Shown: one piece after another, positions 27,683 to 36,441 of the stretch
Layout of the letters: the number at the start of each line of letters is the position of its first letter
How positions within the stretch are numbered: the stretch's first letter is position 1
Assembly (NCBI GenBank): GCA_021792405.1
Contig: JAJYUU010000018.1
Coordinates: forward strand, 1-43,384
Source: Actinomycetes bacterium
GTDB taxonomy: Bacteria > Actinomycetota > Actinomycetes > Streptosporangiales > Streptosporangiaceae
Length of the DNA: 43,384 nt
Reading direction: 5' to 3'
Notes under the pieces: model-generated
Seen by the model: the letters and a program-made list of their open reading frames with translations, nothing else
Told to the model about the DNA's origin: nothing
Database searches by the model: none
Program-made: the position numbers and the translations under genes

Positions 27683-27997
27683 TCAGCCGCCGAGCACCTT
27701 GGCTTTCGCCGCGGCGAACTCATCGTCGGTCAGCGCGCCCTGCTGATGGAGCATGCTGAGCCGGCTGAGCTGATCCATCATCAGCGCTTCCGAGCTAGCC
27801 GGATCACCGTGCGCCGATCCGGGCGGGCTCGCCCGCACGTCGCCGGCGGCGCTGCCCTGGTGCTCCCCGGCTGCCTGCGCGCTCGCTTGCTGTTCCGCGC
27901 GGCGGCCCATTGCCCGGCCGGCCGCGTACGTCCCGCCTACCGCCGCCGCCCGCAGCAGCGGGCGCCGCCGCCGCACGACTACTCCTCGGCCCATCAT
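27683..27997 (-). CDS. SHOCT domain protein
   Basis: This encodes 104 residues. ATG 27997 follows GGAGGG with eight bases between. The N-terminus is basic (MMGRGVVVRRRRPLLR) and followed by a short Ala/Gly segment. The C-terminus (LSRLSMLHQQGALTDDEF, then AAAKAKVLGG) is a short C-terminal (SHOCT) domain, common in secreted or membrane-associated actinobacterial proteins. The function is unknown. It is 49 bases downstream of the CMD-like gene and likely co-transcribed with it. Confidence 0.8.
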   Translation of the reverse strand: MMGRGVVVRRRRPLLRAAAVGGTYAAGRAMGRRAEQQASAQAAGEHQGSAAGDVRASPPGSAHGDPASSEALMMDQLSRLSMLHQQGALTDDEFAAAKAKVLGG

Positions 27998-28046
27998 GTG
28001 CAGTACCCTCCTGGTCGCCGGCCGGTCGCTGGCCGGACCGGCCTCG

Positions 28047-28451
28047 TCACCTGCTGCGCTTCCCGCCATTGCTGGTGTCAGTGTCAGTGTCTGGCCCGGC
28101 CGGCAGCTCCAGGCCGAGAGCGATCATGATCTCGGGCGCTGCCGACACCACCCTTGCCATGCCTGCCTGCGGCGCCACGGCGGTCAGGACGCCGAGGATC
28201 TCCCGCGGTGCTGCTCCGGCGGTCAGCGCGGCCTCGACCTGGAACAGGTAGGACGCCGGTGCCGCGTCGAGCGCCACAAGCGCCGCGATCTTGACGAGCG
28301 CGAACGTCTTGGCATCCAGGCTGCTGTCCGCCCGGAGCTGCGCGCGCATTTCCATGGCCTCGCCCATCACGCCGGACTCGCCCATCGCGAGTGCGAGCAG
28401 CATGTCGCTCGTCGCCTGGTCCACCGTCACATCCATATCGGGAACGCCCAC
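28047..28451 (-). CDS. Carboxymuconolactone decarboxylase-like (CMD) family protein
   Basis: This encodes 134 residues from GTG 28451, after GGAGGACAA; the ATG at 28436 is an alternative. The fold is all-alpha with DAKTFALVKIAALVALDA, ASYLFQVEAALTAGAAPREI and LGVLTAVAPQAGMARVVSAA, which is the CMD pattern. The CxxC pair of AhpD peroxidases is absent, so peroxidase activity is unlikely. The tail is rich in Thr/Asp/Ser. The exact role is unknown. It diverges from the YccF gene. Confidence 0.8.
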   Translation of the reverse strand: MGVPDMDVTVDQATSDMLLALAMGESGVMGEAMEMRAQLRADSSLDAKTFALVKIAALVALDAAPASYLFQVEAALTAGAAPREILGVLTAVAPQAGMARVVSAAPEIMIALGLELPAGPDTDTDTSNGGKRSR

Positions 28452-28656
28452 TTGTCCTCCAGGATTGGGATCGGCATCGTCGTGCGGCGCGGGCCCGATC
28501 GCATGATGGGCCGGCCGGACACGGCTTCTCGCACACGATGCGCCCGCCGGCCCGGTCCCGTCATCACCCGGCCAGAGTGAATACGCGCAGCGGCGGCCAT
28601 GCGATGGTGGTGATGCGGCCGGTCGCCGGCGGGCCAGGTCACCTGCTGGGGGGCAG

Positions 28657-29067
28657 ATGCTCGACGCAATGCTGAATGTGGTCTGGCTCGTGCTTGAGGG
28701 CCTGTGGATGGCCATCGCGTACGTGATCGTCGGCCTTATCTGTTTTGTTCTGATCATTACGATCCCGTTCGGGATCGCGGCCTTCCGTATCGCGGGCTAC
28801 GTGCTCTGGCCATTCGGCCGGACGATCGAGCGGCGGCCGGGAGCCGGGGCTGCCTCGGTGATCGGCAACGTGGCGTGGATCATCTTGTTCGGCTGGTGGC
28901 TGGCGCTCGGGCATCTCGTCGCAGGGCTGCTGCTCTGCCTGACCGTCATCGGCATCCCGCTCGGCCTGGCCAGCTTCAAGATCATTCCGATTACCCTGGT
29001 GCCGCTCGGGGTGCAGGTGGTTCCGGCCGATCGGGTGCGCTCTTCAGCGGTGCCGCCGGAGCCTTGA
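28657..29067 (+). CDS. YccF domain membrane protein
   Basis: This encodes 136 residues starting at ATG 28657, after GGGGGGC. It has two similar halves, each with a hydrophobic hairpin: IAYVIVGLICFVLIITIPFG and LGHLVAGLLLCLTVIGIPLG. The IPFGIAAFRIAGYVLWPFGR and IPLGLASFKIIPITLVPLG turns are the YccF (DUF307) signature. It should sit in the cytoplasmic membrane. The function is not known. It converges on selD with 17 bases between the stops. Confidence 0.9.
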   Translation: MLDAMLNVVWLVLEGLWMAIAYVIVGLICFVLIITIPFGIAAFRIAGYVLWPFGRTIERRPGAGAASVIGNVAWIILFGWWLALGHLVAGLLLCLTVIGIPLGLASFKIIPITLVPLGVQVVPADRVRSSAVPPEP

Positions 29068-29084
29068 GCGCGGCTAGTGACCGG

Positions 29085-30080
29085 CTAACGCAGAACCAGC
29101 GCGTGCGGTCCGGGCTCGATCAGCTCGCCGATCACCGGCGCGCCGGGAATCTCGCCGGCCAGCAGCAGCCCGCCGGACGTCTGGGCGTCGGCAAGCAGCA
29201 GCAGTGCCTCCTCGTTAAGCTGGCCGAAGTCGCTGTGCGGAGCCACCCAGGCCAGGTTCCGGCGGCTGCCGCCTGGCACGTAGCCGGCCCGGATGGCGTC
29301 GGCAGCGCCCTCGATCAGCGGCACCGCGGCACTGTCCACGACGGCGGTGACGCCGCTCGCCCTGGCCAGCTTGAACAGGTGACCAAGCAGCCCGAAGCCA
29401 GTGACGTCGGTGGCACACCGGATCCCGGCGGTCAGCGCCGCGCGGCTGGCCGCATCGTTCAGCGTGGTCATCACCTCGATCGCGGCCGGAAATAGCTCGC
29501 CGGTGGCCTTGTGCCGCGAGTTCAGCGTGCCACTGCCGATTGGCTTGGTCAGCGAGAGCGGCAGGCCTGGCCGCCCGGCGTCGATGCGCAGCAGGCGGGC
29601 CGGGTCGGCCAGCCCGGTGACCGCCATGCCGTACTTCGGCTCTGGGTCGTCAATGCTGTGGCCGCCCGCCACGTGGCAGCCCGCCGCGCTCGCCACGGCA
29701 AGGCCGCCGCTCAGGACCTCGGCCGCCAGCTCTGGGCCCAGCACGTCCCGCGGCCAGCCAAGCAAGTTGAGCGCGACCAGCGGCTCGCCGCCGACCGCGT
29801 AGACATCCGAGAGCGCGTTCGCAGCCGCGATCCGGCCGAATGTGTAAGCGTCATCGACCACCGGGGTAAAGAAATCAGCGGTGGCGACTATCGCGCGGCC
29901 TCCGGCGATCCGGACGACGGCGGCGTCATCGCCGTGCTCCACGCCGATGAGCACGTCGGCGGGCTTGCGTGCCGGGATGAGCTTGGCTACCGCCTCCTCC
30001 AGCTCGCCGGGCGGGATCTTGCACGCGCAGCCACCGCCGCGGGCGTACTGGGTGAGCCGGACCGGAACCAGGATCGTCAT
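29085..30080 (-). CDS. selD: Selenide, water dikinase (selenophosphate synthase)
   Basis: This encodes 331 residues. SelD makes selenophosphate from selenide and ATP, the selenium donor for tRNA-Sec. The catalytic start reads LTQYARGGGCACKIPP, with Cys18 in the reactive position and Lys21. VGVEHGDDAAV-like text (LIGVEHGDDAAVVRI), ATADFFTPVVDDAYTFGRIAA, GGHSIDDPEPKYG and TDVTGFGLLGHL are all present. Here the active residue is Cys, not Sec. ATG 30080 has no clear ribosome binding site, but TACAGT (30088-30093, minus strand) lies seven bases upstream, consistent with a leaderless transcript. Confidence 0.96.
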   Translation of the reverse strand: MTILVPVRLTQYARGGGCACKIPPGELEEAVAKLIPARKPADVLIGVEHGDDAAVVRIAGGRAIVATADFFTPVVDDAYTFGRIAAANALSDVYAVGGEPLVALNLLGWPRDVLGPELAAEVLSGGLAVASAAGCHVAGGHSIDDPEPKYGMAVTGLADPARLLRIDAGRPGLPLSLTKPIGSGTLNSRHKATGELFPAAIEVMTTLNDAASRAALTAGIRCATDVTGFGLLGHLFKLARASGVTAVVDSAAVPLIEGAADAIRAGYVPGGSRRNLAWVAPHSDFGQLNEEALLLLADAQTSGGLLLAGEIPGAPVIGELIEPGPHALVLR

Positions 30081-30198
30081 GCCAGGAACTGTAATCGCTG
30101 GCTGGCTTGCGAACCGGCCGCGTGCATGGTGCCATGCGGTAGGGGTCCGCGCCGGGGCGATGCTAGCGGGCGGGCAACGACGAGCGATGGAGGCTGCA

Positions 30199-32068
<1,870 letters not shown>

Positions 32069-32082
<14 letters not shown>

Positions 32083-32905
32083 CCGGTGCCGGCTTCACCG
32101 CCGGCTTGACGGCCGGCTTCACCGCCCTGGTAGCGAAGTAACCGGGCAGGTACCTCGCAATCGGCCCGTCGTGGTGCGGGCGCTCGCGGAACCCGGTAAT
32201 GACGAACCCGGCGGCTAGCTGGCCGCCGATCTGCCCGGTGAGCGTGTGGCTGTACTCAACCGGGGCATCCGGGCCCCACAGCCGCACGCGCTCCGCCGCG
32301 CTCAGGTGGGTGAGGTCGCAGTAGGGCAGCGCATGCCGGACGATGAGCTCCCCGCGGTTCTCGCTGGCGTCAGCGTCGAAGATGAAGACGTCAGGGTTCA
32401 TGAACCCGGCGAGCAGGATTCCGCCGGGCCGCAGCACCCGGTAGCACTCGCGCCAGACCGGCTCGATGTCCGGGCAGAACACGTTGGACACCGGGTGGAA
32501 GACCAGATCGAAGCTGGCGTCAGGGAAGGCGCTGAGGTCGCGCATGTCGCCGAGCACGGTGGTCAGCTCCAGGTTGTCCCGATCGGCCACCATCCGGTCC
32601 TGAGCTAGCTGGCGAGGCGAGTTGTCCAGTACGGTCACCCGTGCGCCGGCCGCCGCCAGGACCGGTCCCTGCTGGCCACCGCCGCTGGCCAGGCACAGCA
32701 CGTCGGCGCCTGCCAGCACGTCAGGAAACCAGTCACGTGGCACAGGGTCGTAGCCGATCAGCACGACCGACCAGGTCCCGGCCCGCGCGGCGGCGGTAAC
32801 CTCGGGCCCGACCGGCACGGTCCACTCGCAGCCGGTCTCGACCTGGCGGTCCCAGGCGGACCGGTTGTGCGCTACTACTGCGTCGAGTTCACTAGTCACG
32901 CTCAC
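32069..32905 (-). CDS. Class I SAM-dependent methyltransferase
   Basis: This encodes 278 residues from GTG 32905, preceded by GGGAG with suitable spacing. Motif I is [13 protein letters not shown], motif II region is VTVLDNS, and [13 protein letters not shown] and [17 protein letters not shown] are later core strands. The substrate is unknown; small-molecule methylation is typical of this group. The C-terminus is a KPAV repeat (see repeat). It overlaps the acyl-CoA ligase by 14 bases, tail to tail. Confidence 0.88.
32089..32124. repeat. Three 12-bp units at the methyltransferase C-terminus
   Basis: Units at 32089-32100, 32101-32112 and 32113-32124 read CCGGCTTCACCG, CCGGCTTGACGG and CCGGCTTCACCG. 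On the minus strand they encode VKPA three times, a basic proline-rich tail. Confidence 0.9.
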
Positions 32906-32954
32906 ACAGTAGGCTCCCGGCGGCGCCGACCATGATCCCGTAAACAATGTGTCG

Positions 32955-32988
32955 CCGACGATACAAAAGTCTTCGTGATCACGGTCGG
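32955..32988. promoter_or_regulatory. Nested dyad with a 10-bp palindrome between two minus-strand genes
   Basis: CGTGATCACG (32974-32983) is a perfect palindrome. CCGAC (32955-32959) and GTCGG (32984-32988) are also inverted copies. The stretch sits between the GNAT gene end and the methyltransferase start and could be an operator or hairpin. No regulator can be named. Confidence 0.3.
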
Positions 32989-33000
32989 CAGCGGGTCAGG

Positions 33001-33561
33001 TCAGGCGGCAGTGTGGTCGCGTCCCAGCTTGATCAACCCGGGCACGGCCCGGCCCCCTGCAGCCTGCCATGCGGTGATCGCGGGCCTGATGACGACGGCG
33101 TCAGGCGTCCGCTGCCGTGGCGCGTCCGGCCACCAGCGGCTGACGATGCCGAGCATCCGGTCGTTGGCCGACAGCACGTCCAGGATCAGCGAGCCGACGC
33201 CACGCCCCGAGGCTCGGCCGATCAGCGTGCTGAGCAGCAGCGTGCCCAGGCCCTGCCGCTGCCACCAGTCGGCGACGACCAGCCCGATGTTGCTAGCCAG
33301 CTCGCCGGTAACCGGCGTGTCCGCGGCCATCCCGTGGGCGATCACAATCCCGTCGGGGTCAGTGATCAGCAGGATGTCAGCACCGGTCCGGCCGCACAGC
33401 ACGCGCATCAGCCCGGAGCTTGGCGGTGCAGCGGCGGCGAAGAAGCGCAGGTACTGCGAGCGCGGCGACAGGCCACAGATGAACTCGCGAATGCTGGCGG
33501 CGTCGTGCTCGCCGCCCGGCCGGATCAGGCCCACATCGGCATCCGACGGGGTTCGCTGCAT
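33001..33561 (-). CDS. GNAT family N-acetyltransferase
   Basis: This encodes 186 residues. The acetyl-CoA binding motif A is WWQRQGLGTLLLSTLIGRA (Q-R-x-G-L-G), preceded by the beta-4 strand ASNIGLVVAD. IRPGGEHDAASIREFICGLS begins the fold. The substrate is unknown; similarity to acyltransferase domains fused to acetyl-CoA synthetases suggests protein or small-amine targets. ATG 33561 lies six bases after a -10 match (GAAGCT, minus strand), with TTGACA 17 bases further up, so it is probably leaderless. It diverges from the HxlR-type gene. Confidence 0.88.
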   Translation of the reverse strand: MQRTPSDADVGLIRPGGEHDAASIREFICGLSPRSQYLRFFAAAAPPSSGLMRVLCGRTGADILLITDPDGIVIAHGMAADTPVTGELASNIGLVVADWWQRQGLGTLLLSTLIGRASGRGVGSLILDVLSANDRMLGIVSRWWPDAPRQRTPDAVVIRPAITAWQAAGGRAVPGLIKLGRDHTAA

Positions 33562-33567
33562 AGACCC

Positions 33568-33609
33568 AGCTTCTGCTGCCTTGCTAAGTCTGTCAAGTAG
33601 ACCTAGCCT
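33568..33609. promoter_or_regulatory. Divergent promoters with a shared inverted repeat (GNAT gene / hxlR-type gene)
   Basis: CTAAGTCT (33584-33591) and AGACCTAG (33599-33606) form an 8-bp inverted repeat with one mismatch and a 7-base gap. The plus promoter has -35 TTGCTA (33581-33586), a 17-base spacer and -10 TAGCCT (33604-33609). The minus promoter has -35 TTGACA (complement of 33591-33596), 17 bases, then GAAGCT (33568-33573). The repeat covers core elements of both. The HxlR-type protein is the obvious candidate regulator. Confidence 0.6.
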
Positions 33610-33615
33610 TCGGGT

Positions 33616-34092
33616 ATGGCAAAGTCCTGGGCGCTGGATTACGACCCGGCGACGTGCAACATCGCAGCTGCACTGGCGGTCGTGGGGGAGAAGTGGACCT
33701 TCCTGGTGCTGCGGGAGGCATTCAACGGCATCCGGAGGTTCGACGACATGCAGCGGCGGACCGGCGCGCCCAGGCAGGTGCTGAGCAGCCGGCTCTCGCG
33801 GCTGGTAGCCGAGGGCATCCTGGGCAAGGCGCCGTACCAGGAGCCCGGTCAGCGGCTGCGGCACGAATACCGGCTGACCGAGAAGGGGATCGAGCTGTTC
33901 CCTGTGATCGCGGCGCTGCTCGCCTGGGGGGACAAGCATGCTGCGGCGCCTGGCGGCCCGCCCGTAGAGCTGACCCACCGCGACTGCGGTGCGCCGGTAT
34001 TCCTGCAGCTCACCTGCTCTCAGGGTCATGTGCTCGGCTCGGCTCGGGACGTCACGCCGATACCCGGCGCGGGCGCCCGGCGAGTGGCGTGA
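33616..34092 (+). CDS. HxlR-family winged-helix transcriptional regulator
   Basis: This encodes 158 residues. The HxlR domain (about 15-105) contains ALAVVGEKWTFLVLREAF, GIRRFDDMQRRTGAPRQVLS, SRLSRLVAEGIL and EYRLTEKGIELFPVIAALL, typical of this MarR-like family. A cysteine (Cys14 in PATCNIAAAL) is in the position sensed by many HxlR proteins. The C-terminal 50 residues hold two more (HRDCGAPV, LTCSQGH). It is probably a dimeric repressor acting on its own divergent region. ATG 33616 follows its -10 box by six bases, so it may be leaderless. Confidence 0.9.
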   Translation: MAKSWALDYDPATCNIAAALAVVGEKWTFLVLREAFNGIRRFDDMQRRTGAPRQVLSSRLSRLVAEGILGKAPYQEPGQRLRHEYRLTEKGIELFPVIAALLAWGDKHAAAPGGPPVELTHRDCGAPVFLQLTCSQGHVLGSARDVTPIPGAGARRVA

Positions 34093-34149
34093 GCACCAGA
34101 GTGCCTGACTGACCGCGGACCGTCGGCGCGCCCGGTAGGGTCTGGTCCC

Positions 34150-34242
34150 GGAGGCGTCAGGGTGCCTGGTGGCCCCCATGGTCTTCAAAACCACTGGGCG
34201 GCGCTCCGCGCCGCCGGCGGGTTCGATTCCCGTCCGCCTCCG
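34150..34242 (+). tRNA. selC: Selenocysteine tRNA (anticodon TCA)
   Basis: The 93-base gene has acceptor arms GGAGGCG (34150-34156) and CGCCTCC (34235-34241), with discriminator G at 34242. The anticodon loop CTTCAAA (34183-34189) has TCA at 34185-34187. The long variable arm is an 8-bp stem, GGCGGCGC/GCGCCGCC, around TCC. The T arm holds GGTTCGATTCC. These features mark tRNA-Sec, charged with serine and converted by SelA. CTA follows, so CCA is not encoded. The eighth acceptor pair, one D-stem pair and the outer anticodon pair look mismatched by eye. A TAGGGT (34136-34141) upstream could be the -10. Confidence 0.92.
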
Positions 34243-34307
34243 CTAAGAGCCGCGCGAACTGCCGGGATCGCCACTGGCCGCGGGCATGACCGGGCGTCCC
34301 GTGGCGC

Positions 34308-34931
34308 TCAGCTGCCGGGCGGCGGGTACTGCGCAGTTGTCGTGTCTGGCGCCGACGGGAACTGCCCGGCTGTCGTCGGGTAAGCGGCGGCCGCTGCCGG
34401 GAACTGCTCTGGCTGGCTCGAGTAGGAGTAGGCGTCCGCTTCCACGGCCGCGACGTCACGCGCCGCCAGCAGCGAGAACCTGCCGATGGCGAGCGCGGCC
34501 ACGAACACGATCAGCGCGCCGAGCCCGAAGAACAGGGCTGCCCGCGCCAGGTAGTCCTGCAGGGCGGCCGTCATGCTCGCGCTCTGCAGCGGCTTGCCGA
34601 TGCTGACCGAGGTGTTCTTCAGCACCGCCTTGACGAACCCGCTGCCGGCAATGAACCACGCGCCGCCGAGCACGCCGAGTACCGCGCCGGAAATGCCCAC
34701 TACGCGGCTTCGCGTGACGAGCATCATGAGCCCGCCGAGCAGCGCTGCCGCGCCGGGAATAGCCGACAAGTACAGCCGTCCAGAGGTGTAGGCCCAGGCC
34801 TTATCGGGCGTGAAGCCAAAGTGGTAGTAAGGGCCGGCGAACGGCGCCAGGGCACCCCACAGGCCGAGCAGGATCAGAAACAGGCCGCAGATCGCGCCCC
34901 TGCTCCGCGGAATGCTTGCTAGGTCAGTCAT
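34308..34931 (-). CDS. Four-helix membrane protein of unknown function
   Basis: This encodes 207 residues. Hydrophobic segments are about 13-33 (AICGLFLILLGLWGALAPFAG), about 53-72 (LYLSAIPGAAALLGGLMMLV), 77-97 (VVGISGAVLGVLGGAWFIAG) and 130-155 (ALFFGLGALIVFVAALAIG). The C-terminal 45 residues are low-complexity, rich in Ala, Pro, Gln, Tyr and Thr, and probably cytoplasmic or disordered. I do not recognise a named family with certainty. It lies between selC and selA, on the opposite strand to both. Confidence 0.75.
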   Translation of the reverse strand: MTDLASIPRSRGAICGLFLILLGLWGALAPFAGPYYHFGFTPDKAWAYTSGRLYLSAIPGAAALLGGLMMLVTRSRVVGISGAVLGVLGGAWFIAGSGFVKAVLKNTSVSIGKPLQSASMTAALQDYLARAALFFGLGALIVFVAALAIGRFSLLAARDVAAVEADAYSYSSQPEQFPAAAAAYPTTAGQFPSAPDTTTAQYPPPGS

Positions 34932-35071
34932 GTCTGCTCACCCTCCGCGTTATCGGATCCTTAAAGACTTGCACATGCACGATGCTCTCCGGCGGGTGAG
35001 TTGGGCAAAGTGCTGGTAAATCACCCCGTAAGAGCTGTACAGCCCCTGCCGGCCGGGGCCGGCGGCCAGGT

Positions 35072-36415
35072 ATGGTCGCGCTCGTGGACGTGCGCAGGCT
35101 GACCCCGCGTACCGATGCAGTGCTGGCAGATCCGCGACTGGCCGCGGCAGAGCACCGGCTCGGCCGCGCGATCGTGCTGTCTGCCGTGCGGCGCGCGCAG
35201 GATCGCGCCCGTGCCGGCGAGATCGAGCCAACAGCCGTGCCGGACGCTGCCGTGGAGAGCTTGCCGTCGCATGCCGCCACGCTGACGCCGGTGATCAACG
35301 CGACCGGCGTACTGCTGCACACCAATCTCGGCCGGGCACCGCTCTCGGCAGCTGCCAGAGACGCTCTTGAGGCTGCCGCCGGGAGCACTGACCTGGAATT
35401 CGACCTGGCCTCGGGGCAGCGCGGGCGGCGCGGTCGCGGCATGCTCAGCGCGCTGTCGGCCGCCGTGCCCGCCGCCGAGGCCGTCCATGTCGTCAACAAC
35501 AACGCCGCCGCGCTGGTGCTTGCCGCTACGGCACTGGCAGCCGGCCGCGAGGTGATCGTGAGCCGCGGTGAGCTGATCGAGATCGGTGACGGATTCCGGC
35601 TGCCCGACCTGCTGGAATCAACCGGGGCACGGATCCGCGAGGTTGGCACGACCAACCGGACGACTGCTGCCGACTACGCTGCGGCGATTGGCCCGCAGAC
35701 CGCCTTCGTGCTCAAGGTGCACCCGTCGAATTACCGGATCGAGGGATTCACTGCCAGCGCCTCCATCGCGGAGCTGGCCGCCCTGAGCGTACCCGTCATC
35801 GGCGACATCGGCTCGGGCCTGCTGACTCCGCACCCGCTGCTGCCGGCGGAGCCGGACGCCAGCAGCTGGCTCACGGCCGGGGCGGCGGTTGTCACCGCCA
35901 GCGGCGACAAGCTGCTCGGCGGCCCGCAGGCCGGCCTGCTGGCCGGCCGGGCTGACCTGATCGCCCGGCTTGCCCGGCACCCGCTGGCCAGGGCGCTACG
36001 GGTCGACAAGCTGACGGCCGCGGCCCTGGAGGCAACGCTGACCGGACCGCGGCCACCGGTGGCCGAGCAGCTCGCCGCGCCGCAGGCAGAGCTAGCCGCG
36101 CGGGCCGGGCGGATCGCCGATGTGCTCGCTGCCGTGGGCATCGATGCTCGCGCTCAGCACTGCGGGGCTGCGGTTGGCGGCGGCGGCGCACCCGGAGTGA
36201 GCCTGCCGAGCGCGGCCGTCAGCTTGCCGGCCGAGCTTGCGGTGGAGCTGCGGTCTGGCCTGGCGGTACGCCGGGGCGCGAGGCCGGCCGTCGTTGGCCG
36301 GATCGAGGACGGGCGGTTGCTGCTCGATCTGCGCGCGGTCAGCGAAGCTGACGACCAGCGCCTCACCGCGGCGGTACGGTCGGCGGCCGCAACGGGCCCG
36401 GCTGAGGCGGGCTGA
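35072..36415 (+). CDS. selA: L-seryl-tRNA(Sec) selenium transferase
   Basis: This encodes 447 residues. SelA is a cytoplasmic PLP enzyme that converts Ser-tRNA-Sec to Sec-tRNA-Sec using selenophosphate. Motifs seen are INATGVLLHTNLGRAPLS, VVNNNAAALVLA, SRGELIEIGDGFRLPDLL, EVGTTNRTTAADY and VLKVHPSNYRI; the PLP lysine is Lys280 in SGDKLLGGPQAG. Start ATG 35072 has only a weak AGG upstream; a GTG at 35084 is possible. It ends 26 bases before the SelB start, as in a selAB operon. Confidence 0.96.
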   Translation: MVALVDVRRLTPRTDAVLADPRLAAAEHRLGRAIVLSAVRRAQDRARAGEIEPTAVPDAAVESLPSHAATLTPVINATGVLLHTNLGRAPLSAAARDALEAAAGSTDLEFDLASGQRGRRGRGMLSALSAAVPAAEAVHVVNNNAAALVLAATALAAGREVIVSRGELIEIGDGFRLPDLLESTGARIREVGTTNRTTAADYAAAIGPQTAFVLKVHPSNYRIEGFTASASIAELAALSVPVIGDIGSGLLTPHPLLPAEPDASSWLTAGAAVVTASGDKLLGGPQAGLLAGRADLIARLARHPLARALRVDKLTAAALEATLTGPRPPVAEQLAAPQAELAARAGRIADVLAAVGIDARAQHCGAAVGGGGAPGVSLPSAAVSLPAELAVELRSGLAVRRGARPAVVGRIEDGRLLLDLRAVSEADDQRLTAAVRSAAATGPAEAG

Positions 36416-36441
36416 TCGCGATGGAATCCAGGGCCCGCGCC

